Positions 18,239 to 25,795 of a DNA stretch of 64,000 nt are shown one piece after another. The notes under the pieces were generated by a model, which was not told the origin of the DNA, searched no databases, and worked only from the letters and a program-made list of their open reading frames with translations. The stretch comes from Actinokineospora baliensis (GTDB taxonomy: Bacteria; Actinomycetota; Actinomycetes; Mycobacteriales; Pseudonocardiaceae), in NCBI RefSeq assembly GCF_016907695.1, contig NZ_JAFBCK010000001.1, positions 4,514,001 through 4,578,000 of the forward strand. The letters run 5' to 3'. The stretch's first letter is position 1. Each line of letters begins with the position of its first letter. The position numbers and the translations under genes were made by a program.

Positions 18239-19192
18239 GTGACCCGAGCCAGCGCACTTTCCTTCCGCCACCTCGTCTTCGCTGCTTTTGTCGTCGTGGT
18301 CTGGGGCGTCAACTTCACCGTCATCGAGATCGCGCTGGAGGGTTTCCCGCCGATCCTCTTCGCGGCGCTGCGATTCGCGCTGGTGGCCCTCTGCTGCCTG
18401 GTCGTGCCCCGGCCGAAGGTCGCCTGGCGGTACCTCGTGCTGGTGGGGCTGTTCACGGGCACCGGCCAGTACGCCCTGCTCTTCCTCGGCATGGCCGCCG
18501 GGATGCCCCCGGGGATCTCGTCGTTGGTGTTGCAGGCCCAAGTGCTGCTCACGCTGCTCGTCGCGGCCACCGCGCTGCGGGAACGGCCGACGAGACGGCA
18601 ACTCCTCGGTGTGTCGATCGCGGTCGTCGGGCTCGTCGTCGTCGGGTTCAACCGGGGTGGCACCGTGCCGCTGGTCGCACTCCTGCTGGTACTCGCCGCC
18701 GCCACGAGTTGGGCGATCGGCAACGTCTGCACCCGGGCAGCCCGACCCGACGACGGATTCCGCCTCACCATCTGGTCGTGCCTCGTCCCGCCCGTCCCGC
18801 TGTTCCTGCTGTCGATCGCGACCGAGGACGCTGACCGGGGCATCGCGGCGATCGCCGACGCGGACACCACCACCTGGTTGGCCCTCGGGTATGTCGTCGT
18901 GTTCGCCACCATCCTGGCGCTCGGCGTCTGGTCGACGCTGCTCGGCAACTACCCGGCGCACAAGGTCGTGCCGTTCGCGCTGCTGATCCCGGTCATCGGC
19001 ATCCCCACCGGCTGGCTGGTCGAGGGCGACGTGGTCACCCTGCCCATGCTGGCGGGCGCGCTGGTTGTGCTCGCGGGTCTGTACTTCGTGACCACCCGGG
19101 CTCGGGTCGACAGGGCAGCCGCACGCAACCGGTGCCTGACGTCATCGGGGGAAGTTGGCGACCAGGAAGTCCCGGAGCACGGCCACCCGTGA
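18239..19192 (+). CDS. EamA/DMT-family metabolite exporter
   Basis: 317-residue permease with ten hydrophobic segments in two EamA repeats (about residues 10-140 and 150-295), like the amino-acid/cysteine-metabolite exporters of the drug/metabolite transporter superfamily. GTG at 18239 gives the expected N-terminus before the first helix; no strong ribosome binding site is seen, so leaderless or weak initiation is possible. The 3' end overlaps the convergent LysR gene by 51 bases, and the last ~25 residues are polar and probably unconstrained. Divergence from a LysR gene suggests inducible export of its effector. Substrate unknown. Confidence 0.87.
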   Translation: MTRASALSFRHLVFAAFVVVVWGVNFTVIEIALEGFPPILFAALRFALVALCCLVVPRPKVAWRYLVLVGLFTGTGQYALLFLGMAAGMPPGISSLVLQAQVLLTLLVAATALRERPTRRQLLGVSIAVVGLVVVGFNRGGTVPLVALLLVLAAATSWAIGNVCTRAARPDDGFRLTIWSCLVPPVPLFLLSIATEDADRGIAAIADADTTTWLALGYVVVFATILALGVWSTLLGNYPAHKVVPFALLIPVIGIPTGWLVEGDVVTLPMLAGALVVLAGLYFVTTRARVDRAAARNRCLTSSGEVGDQEVPEHGHP

Positions 19193-20011
19193 GGGCAGGT
19201 GTCGGTTCGACGGCACGACCAGGTGCAGCGGTTGCCCCTCGGCGTGGTGGTCGGGAAGTACCGGCGTCAGCAGGCCTGTCCGCACCGACGGGGCCACCGC
19301 TGGTTCGGGGAGCAACGCGATCCCCGCCCCGGCCACCGCCGCCCGGCGTACGAACGACAGGTCGTCGGCCGCCAGTTGACCCACCACGTCCACGGTGACC
19401 TCCCCGCGCGGTCCGTGTAGCACCCACTGCTCCACGTCACCGAACCGCACGCACTGGTGCGCCGCCAGATCCGCGGTCCGCTGCGGGATCCCCTTGCGCG
19501 CCAAGTAGACCGGTGAGGCGAACAACCGGAATCGCGTGTCCTGCAAGCGAGTCGAACCGCGACCGCCCGCGCCTGCGCGCAGCGCCAAGTCGAAGCCGCC
19601 CTCCACCAAGTCCGCCGACGCCGACAGTGTCGCCTCCACTCGGACCTCCGGGTACCGGGCCAGGAACGCCGCCACTAGCTCCGGCAACACCTCCGCCCCC
19701 ACGTCCGGCCGGGCGACCAACCGCACCACGCCGCGCGGTGCCTCTCTGCTGTCCGACGCCGCGCCCGCCGCTGAGTCCAATTCGGCCAAGGCCACCGACA
19801 CGCGAGCGTGGTAGGCGCGTCCGGCCTCGGTCAGCGCGAGCGAGCGCGTGGTGCGGTGCAGCAGCCGCACCCCCAGGCGGTTCTCCAGTCGCGCCACGCG
19901 GCGGCTCACCGATGACTTCGGCATCCACAGCACCCGCGCCGCCGCGGAGAAGCTCCCCGTCGCCACCACCTGCACGAACACCGCCACATCGCCCAGCTCG
20001 TCCATGGCCAC
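19142..20011 (-). CDS. LysR-family transcriptional regulator (AaeR/DmlR-like)
   Basis: 289-residue LysR regulator. The helix-turn-helix (about residues 10-60) reads VVATGSFSAAARVLWMPKSSVSRRVARLE, followed by HRTTRSLALTEAG, a signature of the subgroup often called CrgA/DmlR-like. The second ATG (20005) is as likely a start as the first. It is divergent from the small membrane protein and the NmrA-like reductase genes across about 77 bases and probably controls them: reductases of this type beside CrgA-like regulators often respond to electrophiles or quinones. The C-terminal codons overlap the EamA gene on the other strand. Confidence 0.88.
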   Translation of the reverse strand: MAMDELGDVAVFVQVVATGSFSAAARVLWMPKSSVSRRVARLENRLGVRLLHRTTRSLALTEAGRAYHARVSVALAELDSAAGAASDSREAPRGVVRLVARPDVGAEVLPELVAAFLARYPEVRVEATLSASADLVEGGFDLALRAGAGGRGSTRLQDTRFRLFASPVYLARKGIPQRTADLAAHQCVRFGDVEQWVLHGPRGEVTVDVVGQLAADDLSFVRRAAVAGAGIALLPEPAVAPSVRTGLLTPVLPDHHAEGQPLHLVVPSNRHLPSRVAVLRDFLVANFPR

Positions 20012-20088
20012 ATTGTTCCATGAGCGGAACAGTCCGTTGAGGATTCGCTCACTAGTGCACCCGAGACAACGCTTCTACCGTCGTAGAC

Positions 20089-20490
20089 GTGACACGGAAC
20101 AACCGCACGAGCGCACCCGTGCCCCGAACAGCGCACCTGTCCACCATCGCGGCGAACGTCATCCCGGCCTACGTCATGCCCGCCGCCATGAGCTACCTCA
20201 GCGCCCTCGCACTCGACGACGCACGGCTGGCGGCGGCGTCGGTCACCACGATCGCCGTCCCGTCCGCGCTGGCCGCGCTCGCGGTCACCTTCGCCCCGCG
20301 CGGCAGGCACCGGCTGGTGCGGGTGCTGCTCGCCGCTGTGTTCTGCGCGGCATTGGCGTTCATCGCGAGTTTCACCCTGGTCCACACCGGACTGGCCGCA
20401 CCCACCCTGTTCCTCGACGCCGTGCCCTCCGCCGTGCTCGGCGGCGTCATCACGGCCGCACGCACCCCCACACGGAAGAAGGAATCATGA
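20089..20490 (+). CDS. small four-helix membrane protein (DUF6069-like)
   Basis: 133-residue protein with a polar N-terminus and four hydrophobic helices (about residues 18-45, 48-68, 77-100, 105-125), resembling small actinobacterial membrane proteins of the DUF6069 type. GTG start. Its stop overlaps the ATG of the next gene (ATGA), so the two are co-translated. Function unknown; it sits in a LysR-controlled pair with an NAD(P)-binding reductase. Confidence 0.75.
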   Translation: MTRNNRTSAPVPRTAHLSTIAANVIPAYVMPAAMSYLSALALDDARLAAASVTTIAVPSALAALAVTFAPRGRHRLVRVLLAAVFCAALAFIASFTLVHTGLAAPTLFLDAVPSAVLGGVITAARTPTRKKES

Positions 20491-21320
20491 TCCTCGTCAT
20501 CGGCGGCACCGGCACCACCGGCCGTGCCGTTTTGCACACCCTGCACGCCCACGGCGTACCGACCCGGGCCTTGGTCCGCACCCCGCGCGACCTCCCACCC
20601 GGCGTCCAGCAGATTGTTGGCGACGCGGCGGACCCCGGTCCGTTGCGCGCCGCGCTGACCGGTGTGGCGAGCGTGTTCCTGGCCATGGGCAACGGGCCGC
20701 ACCAGGAGGCGATTGAGTCGGGCGTGGTGACCGAGGCCGCCCGCGCGGGCGTTGGCCACCTGGTCAAACTATCCGCGCCCGGTCCCGCCGACTCGCCGGT
20801 CGCCATCGCCCGTCTGCACCACCGGGTCGAAGACGCGGTACGCGCGTCGGGGATCGCGCACACGTTCCTGCGGCCCTACGCGTTCTTCCAGAACCTGCTC
20901 TTCCACGCCGACCGCATCCGCGCCACCGGCTGGTTCCCCGCCACGACCGCCGACACCCCCCTCAACATGGTCGACGCCCGCGACGTAGCCGACGTGGCCG
21001 TAGCCGCCCTGACCCGAAAGATCACCGGAACCCACCTGCTCACCGGTCCAGAAGCCATCTCCTACCCCGAAATCGCCACCCGCCTCACCGCCCTAGGCCG
21101 CCCAACCCGCTGCGCCACGGTCACGGCAGAACAACTACGCACCGACCTACACGGCGCCCCAACCTGGCTCGTCGACCACGTCCTGGAGATCCAGCACATG
21201 GCCACCACCCACCCAGAACACCCCAACGACACCGTGGCCCACCTACTAGCCCGCCCCCCACGCCACCTGGACGACTTCCTGCACGAACACGCCACCGCCT
21301 TCGGCGCCGCTCGCGGCTGA
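20487..21320 (+). CDS. NmrA-like NAD(P)-binding oxidoreductase
   Basis: 277-residue atypical short-chain dehydrogenase of the NmrA/quinone-reductase group. The N-terminal Rossmann motif is GGTGTTG at residues 6-12, followed by an Arg (RALVRTP) that favours NADP(H). The substrate region contains LRPYAFFQNLL and MVDARDVADVAV, both family hallmarks. The start at 20487 is fixed by the ATGA overlap with the preceding gene and GAAGAAGG upstream. Probable role: reduction of quinones or similar electrophiles, or NADPH sensing. Control by the divergent LysR protein is likely. Confidence 0.88.
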   Translation: MILVIGGTGTTGRAVLHTLHAHGVPTRALVRTPRDLPPGVQQIVGDAADPGPLRAALTGVASVFLAMGNGPHQEAIESGVVTEAARAGVGHLVKLSAPGPADSPVAIARLHHRVEDAVRASGIAHTFLRPYAFFQNLLFHADRIRATGWFPATTADTPLNMVDARDVADVAVAALTRKITGTHLLTGPEAISYPEIATRLTALGRPTRCATVTAEQLRTDLHGAPTWLVDHVLEIQHMATTHPEHPNDTVAHLLARPPRHLDDFLHEHATAFGAARG

Positions 21321-21484
21321 CCAGACGGATCCAACGCTAGGTATTGTCAATAGGCGACTCGTGGGCCAACGGTCTCGCCCGTACGGTCGTGTGTACCTCC
21401 CGTGGGCAGTTGCTAACCTGTGCGAGCTGGCATTCCGGGCGGCGACAGCCGCTAATGTTTCTCCGAATCGTGGAGTGGCAAACT

Positions 21485-22084
21485 ATGAGTTTGTTGTTCG
21501 GGAGAATTGTGTCCGCGATCGGTCTCGCGGCTGTTGTTGTCGGCGGGGTTGCGCTACCCGGATCGGCGGCCCAAGGGAAACCCTCGGCGTCGACCATCGC
21601 GGGCAAGGGGTCCCTGGGGATGTCGGTCGAGCAGCGGGTGGCCGCGAAGAAGGCCGCGATGGCTGAGGCGACCCGCTCAGTCTCAGCGTTGTCCAGTTTC
21701 ACAGCGACATATCGGAGCGTGGGCAGTGGTTATGTGATGTGCCTCGATGTCGGTTCCTATGCCACCGGCAGCCCGATGGTCATCGCCCCATGCCACTACA
21801 GGACAAGCCAGCGGTACTTCTACTGGGACGTCGACGGTTCACTGACCGCGACCGGGGACTATTCCAAGTGCCTGGACGTCCAGACCTACAACGACGGGCA
21901 AAGCGTATTCCTCCACCCCTGCCACGGCGGAGCCAGTCAATCGTGGTCGATCGGCACGAACCGCATCTACAACGTCGGCAGTTCGTACAGCAAATGCCTC
22001 GACCTGGGCTCGTACGCGAACGGCTCACCTGTGGTCCTCTACCGCTGTTACGAGGCCAACAGCCAAAAGTGGTCAGCCGCCTGA
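21485..22084 (+). CDS. secreted ricin-type beta-trefoil lectin
   Basis: 199-residue exported protein. The signal peptide (MSLLFGRIVSAIGLAAVVVGGVAL, cleaved near an AQG site around residue 30) is followed by a ~45-residue charged linker and a single ricin-type domain with three repeats, each with a paired Cys pattern (CLDV/CLDVQ/CLDLG) and QxW-like ends (SQRYF, SQSWS, SQKWS). Such domains bind galactose, xylan or other sugars. No catalytic domain is fused. The ATG at 21485 is taken because it starts the signal peptide. The gene uses more A/T-ending codons than its neighbours, hinting at transfer. A strong hairpin follows the stop. Confidence 0.85.
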   Translation: MSLLFGRIVSAIGLAAVVVGGVALPGSAAQGKPSASTIAGKGSLGMSVEQRVAAKKAAMAEATRSVSALSSFTATYRSVGSGYVMCLDVGSYATGSPMVIAPCHYRTSQRYFYWDVDGSLTATGDYSKCLDVQTYNDGQSVFLHPCHGGASQSWSIGTNRIYNVGSSYSKCLDLGSYANGSPVVLYRCYEANSQKWSAA

Positions 22085-22086
22085 TC

Positions 22087-22122
22087 ACCGCCCCCTGGGC
22101 GCCGAGGCGCCCAGGAGGCGGT
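22087..22122. terminator. strong bidirectional hairpin terminator
   Basis: ACCGCC-C-CCTGGGCGCC pairs with GGCGCCCAGG-A-GGCGGT around a GA centre, 16 pairs with one C-A mismatch. It starts three bases after the lectin stop and faces the end of the convergent STAND NTPase gene. Confidence 0.8.
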
Positions 22123-22161
22123 CGTTCGCGCGAGCACGGTCTTGACCTAGCGCAGGGGCGC

Positions 22162-24303
22162 TCAACGCTCGGCGGACTTGGCCGATGCTGGATTGATCAC
22201 GGTTTGAGCGAGCGTGTCCACGATGGCCTCGAGGTACTCGGCTATCCGAGTGACGTCGTCCTCCCGTTGCTGGGCGCGATATATGTCCAGTGCGTGGCGC
22301 CAAACCGTTCTTGCTTGGTCGAACTGACCGAGTGCTGCGTGTGGGTGCCCGAGTCCATCAAGGGTGTTGGCGATCCGGTGGGCGTTGCCCACCTGCGAAC
22401 GCAGCTCCAGCGACCGTCGGTAGTAGCGCACCGCCGCGAGATGGTGACCGCTCTGGTGTTCGATATAGCCGAGGCTGTCGAGAGCCGCCGCTTCGCCATT
22501 CGGGTTGCCCTGTCCGCGGAGCAGGTCGAGGGCAGCCTTGCAGTGTGTCCGCGCGCTGTCGAGATCGGACAGAAGGGCGGCGTGCCAACCCATCGTGTTG
22601 AGTGCGGCGGCCTGCCACACGGCGTTACCGACAACGCGGAAGAGCTTCAAGGCGTGGCTGGCGTGGGCCAATGCCTGTTCATCGGCCCCCAACGTTCCCC
22701 ATACCCAGGCGAGACCCTGGTGTGCGCGGGCTCGTTGAGTCGGATCGGTGTCCGCCGCGGCGTGGGCGAGAGCTTCGTGCAGGTGCCAGAACGCCTCGGT
22801 GTGCTTTCCCACCTCGCCGCAGGCGATGCCGCAGTAGCGGTGCGCCATCACCAGAGCCGGTTCTGGCAGGTGAGGTGCCGCGTCGATGGCAGATCTCCAG
22901 GCCGAAACCCGGCGGTCCCGGTGGCCGCGACGGAAGTGGAAGGTGTCCATGCTCCACGCCAGCCACCAGACCGTGTGGTGATCAGCACGGGCGATCGCGA
23001 GCCGTTGTACAGCAAGGAGACACACGTGCTCGGCGTCGAACCAGGCCCAAGCCGCCGCTGGTTTGGACAACAGCACAGGGCGGATGTCAGCGGTGGGTGG
23101 AAGCGGTCGTACAGGATCGTGGTGGGGGTTGAGGAGTTGGTCACCGGTATGGGCGCTGTAGGTGTAGTAGTCGAAGACTCGACGGATCGCCCGGTCCCGC
23201 ACTTCTGCTGGAAGACTGTCGGCGGCAGTTGTGCCGTAAGCGCGGACGAGATCGTGCATGGTGTGACGACCGCTTGGCAGGCGGTGTAACAAGGAGACTT
23301 CGGCCAGGGCCTCCAACGCACGGCGGCTCTCAAGCACCGGCATGCCAAACAGGTGAGCAGCGGCCTCCAGGCCTATGTCCGGCCCAGGAGCGGCGGCGAG
23401 CAACGCGAACACAGTGCGTTGCTGAGTGGACAGGTGGCGCAGGGACCACGACAGCACTGTGGGGAGGCTGGCTCTCGGCTCCTCGGAGTCCAATGCCTCC
23501 AGCCCCAGTTCGCGGAGCTCAGCGACTGTACCGGCAAGAGGTACCCGGAGTTTCGCGACGACGAGCCCCAGCGCTAGGGGAAGGCCGCGACACAACCGAA
23601 TCACCTCGTTGACGGCTTCCGCGTCAGCCATTGGCACTGGATCGATGGCGGAGCTCATGAAGGCATGTGATTCAGCCTCCGACAGCGCGCCTAGGTGTAT
23701 CGATCGCGCACTGTGGCGGATGCTCAGACCTCGTAGCCGATCACGGCTGGTGATCACCACTGCACAACCTGGTCCACCAGGCAACAAGGGGAGCACTTGA
23801 TCAGTGCTGGCCGCGTTGTCCAGCACGACAAGCATTCGCTTGTCTGCGAGCAGACTCCGGTACAACGCCGCCCGCTGAACCATGTCGTCGGGCAGACGTT
23901 CTCTCGCCACTCCAAGGGCATCGAGGAATCCGCCGAGTGCGTCCATCGCGCGAACGGGCTGCTCGACCTGGCTGAAGCCGTGCAGGTCGACGAAGAGTTG
24001 TCCATCGGGAAACCGGCGCTGAACCCGATGCGCCCAAACCAACGCCAACGACGTCTTCCCCATGCCTCCGGAGCCGCTGACGATCGCCACAGGCATCGCC
24101 CGTCCGAGCAGATGACGATCGAGGTTGGCGGCCTCCTCCGCGCGACCCACGAAGGTCGTCGGTGCCGCGGGCAGTTGACGAGGGATCGGCCGCGCCGCGC
24201 CGATGACCATGACGGTACCCGCCTGGATGATCGAGCCGTGCACGACGGTCGAGTCCACGGAGTTGTGAGTTCCTTGCGACGACATCAGCAGCATCCTCTC
24301 CAC
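22162..24303 (-). CDS. NB-ARC/TPR STAND NTPase (AfsR-like without DNA-binding domain)
   Basis: 713-residue signal-transduction ATPase. A short N-terminus has a HNSVDSTVVHGSIIQAG motif shared by many actinobacterial NB-ARC proteins. The NB-ARC domain (about residues 50-340) has Walker A GSGGMGKTS (77-85), Walker B MLVVLDNA, and the sensor region TSRDRLRGL and GLPLALGL. A winged-helix stretch follows (HDLVRAYG), and about seven TPR units fill residues 430-700. It has no SARP or other DNA-binding domain, so it probably acts through protein partners recruited by the TPRs. The start could also be the ATG six codons downstream. Codon use is less GC-biased than the flanks. Target unknown. Confidence 0.82.
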   Translation of the reverse strand: MERMLLMSSQGTHNSVDSTVVHGSIIQAGTVMVIGAARPIPRQLPAAPTTFVGRAEEAANLDRHLLGRAMPVAIVSGSGGMGKTSLALVWAHRVQRRFPDGQLFVDLHGFSQVEQPVRAMDALGGFLDALGVARERLPDDMVQRAALYRSLLADKRMLVVLDNAASTDQVLPLLPGGPGCAVVITSRDRLRGLSIRHSARSIHLGALSEAESHAFMSSAIDPVPMADAEAVNEVIRLCRGLPLALGLVVAKLRVPLAGTVAELRELGLEALDSEEPRASLPTVLSWSLRHLSTQQRTVFALLAAAPGPDIGLEAAAHLFGMPVLESRRALEALAEVSLLHRLPSGRHTMHDLVRAYGTTAADSLPAEVRDRAIRRVFDYYTYSAHTGDQLLNPHHDPVRPLPPTADIRPVLLSKPAAAWAWFDAEHVCLLAVQRLAIARADHHTVWWLAWSMDTFHFRRGHRDRRVSAWRSAIDAAPHLPEPALVMAHRYCGIACGEVGKHTEAFWHLHEALAHAAADTDPTQRARAHQGLAWVWGTLGADEQALAHASHALKLFRVVGNAVWQAAALNTMGWHAALLSDLDSARTHCKAALDLLRGQGNPNGEAAALDSLGYIEHQSGHHLAAVRYYRRSLELRSQVGNAHRIANTLDGLGHPHAALGQFDQARTVWRHALDIYRAQQREDDVTRIAEYLEAIVDTLAQTVINPASAKSAER

Positions 24304-24495
24304 CGAGGTGGGGAGGATGCTGCACCGAACGCGCTGTCGCGGACACCACCGATTCGACCAAGGTCGAAGCGATGTCGTGACTCTGCGAAATGGTCAGGTA
24401 CGGCCATCGTGGGGTGAGATGTCCCGCAGCGAGTTCGACGCGCAGTTTGGGTGCGGACGTGCTGAGTTGGGGGGAGCGGACTTGGAGGAGAGAGC

Positions 24496-24843
24496 ATGGC
24501 GGTGCGTCGGGTTGTTCCGGACTTGACCAGCACGTCCCTAGAGGCGGCTACTCGCTTCTACACAGCTGTCCTGGGCATGGAAGTGGTCATGGACCACGGG
24601 TGGATCGTCACGCTCGCACAACCCGGGCGTCCCGAGGTGCAGCTCAGCCTGATGACCCACGACGCCACCGCGGGGGTGGTGCCGGTGGCGTCCATAGAGG
24701 TCGATGACGTCGAGGGGGCCTATAGGGCGGCGCGGGAGAGCGGGGCTGAGATCGTGCACGAGTTGACCACGGAGCCCTGGGGTGTTCGGCGGTTCTTCGT
24801 GAAGGACCCCGATGGCAATGTGGTCAACATCCTGGGGCACTAG
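24496..24843 (+). CDS. VOC-superfamily (glyoxalase/bleomycin-resistance-like) protein
   Basis: 115-residue single VOC module pair of beta-alpha-beta-beta-beta units. The start is certain: GGAGGAG lies five bases before the ATG. Conserved features are the N-terminal TSLEAATRFYTAVLGM and the C-terminal FFVKDPDGNVVNIL, where the metal-binding or substrate-binding Glu/His positions usually lie. Members include dioxygenases, glyoxalases and drug-binding resistance proteins; the function here cannot be assigned. The stop overlaps the stop of the convergent glutaminase gene. Confidence 0.85.
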   Translation: MAVRRVVPDLTSTSLEAATRFYTAVLGMEVVMDHGWIVTLAQPGRPEVQLSLMTHDATAGVVPVASIEVDDVEGAYRAARESGAEIVHELTTEPWGVRRFFVKDPDGNVVNILGH

Positions 24844-25745
24844 AAGATTGACCACCCCGTGATGCTCGTGAAGGACGACAGGGCCAACGCCCCGGCGACC
24901 GAGTTCCCATGCGCGTCAAGAGCAGGCCCCCAAGCGCACAGCACCCCCCGGCCCGGGATCACCGCGAGGATCCCGCCCCCGATCCCGCTCTTAGCCGGGA
25001 GTCCCACCGCGTACGCGAAGTCGCCAGCCGCGTCATAGGTGCCGCATGTCAGCAGGGTGGCGTTGAGGCGCGTGGTGTCGGCGGCCGACAGTAGGCGGGA
25101 GCCGTTGGCGCGGGTGCCGCCTCGGGCCAAGAAGAGGGCGGCGGTGGCCAGCTGCCCGCAGGTGGCGGCTATGGCGCAGTGCCACGTGTAGTGCGCCAGG
25201 ACGTCCTCTACCGGGTGGTGGAGGTTGCCGTGGTCGGCGATGAGGTGGGCTATGGCGCTGTTGCGGTGGTTGTGGGCTTGTTCGTCGGCTGCGACTACGG
25301 CGTCGAAGTAGGGGCCGCCGCCGGACTCTGTGTGCAGTAGGTCCAAGACGGCGGCCTTGGCGTTGCCGGTGATGCCTAGTAGCCGGTCGGTGACGACTAG
25401 TGCGCCTGCGTTGACGAACGGGTTGCGGGGGATGCCGCAGTCGCCGTCGAGTTCGGAGAGGGAGTTGAACCGGTGCACTGACGGCTGCCGGTGGACCCTG
25501 GACCACAACGCCTCGCCGTCGTGCGCGAGTACCAGGGCGAGGCTGAACACCTTCGACACGCTCTGCAGCGAGAACGCCAGGTCCCAGTCGCCGACGCCCT
25601 CCAGTTCGCCGTCCACGCCCGCGAACGCCAGCCCGAACCGGTGCGGGTCCACCCTGGCCAGGGCCGGGATCGCCGAGGTGACCACCCCGGTCGTGATCCG
25701 GCCGACGTCGTCGTGCACCTGCGCCAGCACGTCACTCAATTCCAC
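24840..25745 (-). CDS. glutaminase (serine-dependent beta-lactamase fold)
   Basis: 301-residue glutaminase hydrolysing L-glutamine to glutamate and ammonia in the cytoplasm. The catalytic Ser-x-x-Lys motif is in LQSVSKVF (about residues 61-68), and NPFVNAGALV, the Tyr/Asn-containing DEQAHNHRNSAIA and the Gly-rich SGIGGGILAVIPGRG follow in family order. The GTG at 25745 gives MELSDVLAQVHDD; there is no strong ribosome binding site. Length matches bacterial GlsA (~305). It ends in a tail-to-tail overlap with the VOC gene. It lies 50 bases downstream of, and in the same direction as, the LAL regulator gene. Confidence 0.92.
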   Translation of the reverse strand: MELSDVLAQVHDDVGRITTGVVTSAIPALARVDPHRFGLAFAGVDGELEGVGDWDLAFSLQSVSKVFSLALVLAHDGEALWSRVHRQPSVHRFNSLSELDGDCGIPRNPFVNAGALVVTDRLLGITGNAKAAVLDLLHTESGGGPYFDAVVAADEQAHNHRNSAIAHLIADHGNLHHPVEDVLAHYTWHCAIAATCGQLATAALFLARGGTRANGSRLLSAADTTRLNATLLTCGTYDAAGDFAYAVGLPAKSGIGGGILAVIPGRGVLCAWGPALDAHGNSVAGALALSSFTSITGWSIF

Positions 25746-25795
25746 GACACAGAGCGTGGCCGAGCCGGGGTCTCTCGACCAATAAGGGAAACCCC

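Noticed and set aside
22162..24303. SARP/AfsR pathway activator
   Set aside because: There is no N-terminal OmpR-like or BTAD DNA-binding domain; only the NB-ARC and TPR parts are present.
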